NCBI GenBank assembly: GCA_022841325.1
Contig: JALHRS010000048.1
Location: 1-44,832 of the forward strand
DNA length: 44,832 nucleotides
From: Lysobacterales bacterium
GTDB lineage: Bacteria > Pseudomonadota > Gammaproteobacteria > Xanthomonadales > SZUA-5
Direction: 5' to 3'
In this document: in pieces, positions 43,277 through 44,832 of the stretch
Numbering within the stretch: the stretch's first letter is position 1
Layout: every line of letters begins with the position of its first letter
Notes under the pieces: generated by a model
Told to the model about the DNA's origin: nothing
Database searches by the model: none
The model's input: only the letters and a program-made list of their open reading frames with translations
Translations under genes and position numbers: made by a program

Positions 43277-44560
43277 CTAGCGCCGTTCGATGATCGCGGC
43301 GACGCCCATGCCGCCGGCAGCGCAGGCGGTGACCAGCACGCGACCGCCTCCGGCATCCTTCAGCAACTTCGCAGCGCCCGCGATCATGCGCGCGCCGGTG
43401 GCCGCAAAGGGATGACCGATGGCAAGACTGCCGCCGGCAATATTGAGCTTGTCGCGAGCTATCGCGCCCAGCGGCGCGCCCAGGCCCAGGCGTTCGCGGC
43501 AGTAGGTCGCAGACTCGAAGGCGGCCAGCGTGCACAGCACCTGCGCAGCAAAAGCCTCGTGGATCTCGAACAGGTCGAAGTCGGCAAAGCTCAAGCCATT
43601 GCGTTGCAGCAGTCGCGCGACCGCCACCGTCGGCGCCATCAGCAGACCCTCGCCGGCGACAAAATCCACGGCCGAAACCTCGGCATCGATCAGATACGCC
43701 AGCACCTCGCGGCCCTCGGCCGCAGCCCAGTCAGGTGCTGCCAGCAGCATGGCGCTGGCGCCATCGGTCAGCGGCGTGGAGTTGCCGGCCGTCAGCGTGC
43801 CCAGGCCGGATTTGCGGTCGAAGGCGGGTTTCAGTGAAGCCAGCTTGTCCAGGCTGGTGTCGGGTCTGAGGATGTTGTCGCGCTTCTGGCCGCGGAAGGG
43901 CGCGATCAGATCATCGTAGAAGCCGCGCTCGAACGCGGAATGCGCCTTCTGATGGCTGTCGAAGGCCAGTTGATCCTGATCCTTGCGGCTGATGCCCCAG
44001 GTCTTGGCCATCATCTCGCAATGCTCGCCCATGCTCTTGCCGGTGCGCGGCTCGCTGACCGCAGGGGCGACCGGCTTCAGTTCGCCAAGACCGAAGCCCT
44101 TGAACGCGCGCAGGCGCTCGCCGAAGGAACGGGCGCGATTGACCGCCAGCATCCGCGCATTCAGTTCGCGGCTCAGCACCAGCGGCACTTCGCTGGCGCT
44201 GTCGCTGCCTCCGGCGATGCCGGTGCGAATCTGTCCCAGCGCAATCTTGTTGGCGACCACGATGGCCGATTCGAATCCGGTGCCGCAGGCGCGCTGCAGG
44301 GTCAAGCCCGGGGTGGTGTGCGCCAGCCCCGAGCCGAGCGCGATTTCGCGGGCCAGATTCCAGTCGCGCGAGTGTTTCAGGACCGCGCCGAAAGCCAGTT
44401 CACCCAGTTCCAGACCCTTGAGGTCAAAGCGCTCGACCATGCGATTGACCACTTCCGTGCCCAGCGCCAGATTGCACAGGTCGACATAGGCGGTGTTCTG
44501 ACGGCAGAAGGGAATCCGCAATCCACCAAGGATGGCGGCCAGAGGACGGCGCTCGGACAT
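43277..44560 (-). CDS. Acetyl-CoA acyltransferase (thiolase, FadI-like)
   Basis: A 427-residue thiolase. The nucleophile is Cys92 in LQRACGTGFES. The C-terminal half has EIHEAFAAQVL, GGSLAIGHPFAATGAR with the catalytic His, and VTACAAGGMGVAAI with the second catalytic Cys. The length and RIPFCRQNTAYVDLCNLALG opening match the long thiolases of fatty-acid beta-oxidation (FadI type) that cleave 3-ketoacyl-CoA. No multifunctional FadJ partner is in the window. A GGGAG site is eight bases before the ATG. It could also act as an acetoacetyl-CoA thiolase; substrate length cannot be told. Confidence 0.9.
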   Translation of the reverse strand: MSERRPLAAILGGLRIPFCRQNTAYVDLCNLALGTEVVNRMVERFDLKGLELGELAFGAVLKHSRDWNLAREIALGSGLAHTTPGLTLQRACGTGFESAIVVANKIALGQIRTGIAGGSDSASEVPLVLSRELNARMLAVNRARSFGERLRAFKGFGLGELKPVAPAVSEPRTGKSMGEHCEMMAKTWGISRKDQDQLAFDSHQKAHSAFERGFYDDLIAPFRGQKRDNILRPDTSLDKLASLKPAFDRKSGLGTLTAGNSTPLTDGASAMLLAAPDWAAAEGREVLAYLIDAEVSAVDFVAGEGLLMAPTVAVARLLQRNGLSFADFDLFEIHEAFAAQVLCTLAAFESATYCRERLGLGAPLGAIARDKLNIAGGSLAIGHPFAATGARMIAGAAKLLKDAGGGRVLVTACAAGGMGVAAIIERR

Positions 44561-44625
44561 GGCACAGACTCCCTGCGGGCGAGACCGGCAGTGTAGACCA
44601 GTGTCGGCTTGTGCGCCGCAGAGCT

Positions 44626-44667
44626 GGTTGTCGGTTGTTGGTTGTCGGTTGTCGGTTGTCGGTTGAT
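44626..44667. repeat. Heptanucleotide tandem repeat (GGTTGTC) x6
   Basis: Six 7-bp units of GGTTGTC, the second ending in T and the last reading GGTTGAT, lie just upstream of the thiolase gene. The stretch 44561-44832 holds no gene. Confidence 0.9.
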
Positions 44668-44769
44668 GGTCGGAGCTGGATCACGCGGAGAGTGCAGAGA
44701 GGAGCCGCAATGGGGCTGGGTCAGTATGCGCAGGTTGCCGTGAAAGTCGTTCAGGCGAGTGCTGTCGCT

Positions 44770-44792
44770 CCCTCCCCGATGTTCGGGGAGGG
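44770..44792. repeat. Perfect 10-bp hairpin
   Basis: CCCTCCCCGA pairs perfectly with TCGGGGAGGG across a 3-base loop. It has no T-run on the plus strand and is probably another dispersed hairpin repeat in the spacer before the window edge. Confidence 0.7.
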
Positions 44793-44832
44793 CTGGGGAG
44801 GGGTTAGGCAAGAAACCCTATGCAACGGTCAT

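Overview
The window is 44.8 kb of GC-rich DNA from what looks like a free-living gammaproteobacterium of the Lysobacterales (Xanthomonadales), perhaps near Rhodanobacteraceae. This placement is inferred from gene content: REP hairpins with a TCGCGGCTGAAGCCGCTCCCAC core, C-terminal DGFE tails on exported proteins, an X6-type ECF sigma factor next to a TPR kinase, and winged-helix/STAND/TPR regulators. I see no rRNA, tRNA, CRISPR array, integrase or intact insertion sequence.

Layout. 0-2.7 kb: an APC permease divergent from a CorA-type metal transporter, with a ten-copy hexamer repeat in front of corA. 2.8-5.1 kb: three overlapping genes, two of them paralogous small proteins with a Cys motif, the third an exported TPR-like protein. 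5.1-5.7 kb: modular intergenic repeats. 5.67-7.66 kb: an operon for a covalently flavinylated protein, its flavin transferase ApbE and a probable haem membrane protein, under a promoter that overlaps a palindrome resembling a Fur box. 7.7-11.3 kb: exported beta-helix and beta-repeat proteins, two with a DGFE tail. 11.6-19.4 kb: an accessory island of lower apparent GC, holding a winged-helix/STAND-NTPase/TPR regulator, a small beta-rich protein, an HTH protein, a glycosyltransferase whose active-site spacing matches clostridial TcdA/TcdB, a second small beta-rich protein, and an aerolysin-type pore-former. 19.7-28.7 kb: an acyltransferase remnant, two more beta-helix proteins, a VWA protein with four repeats, and an ECF sigma/kinase pair. 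29-45 kb: mainly metabolic genes: an exported amidohydrolase, an FAD monooxygenase, a PhyH dioxygenase, ahcY behind a SAH riboswitch, a TonB-like protein, an ankyrin protein, 3-hydroxybutyrate dehydrogenase, a large DGFE-tailed lipoprotein and a thiolase.

How they may work together. The flavin operon reads as an iron-controlled route for moving electrons across the inner membrane. The SAH riboswitch should raise AhcY when S-adenosylhomocysteine accumulates. The most interesting unit is the 11.6-19.4 kb island. A TcdA/B-like glucosyltransferase domain without its own delivery domains lies beside a separately encoded beta-pore-former and a small partner-like protein. This suggests a split toxin aimed at eukaryotic neighbours such as protists or invertebrates. 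That reading is inference; the individual motifs are visible in the sequence.
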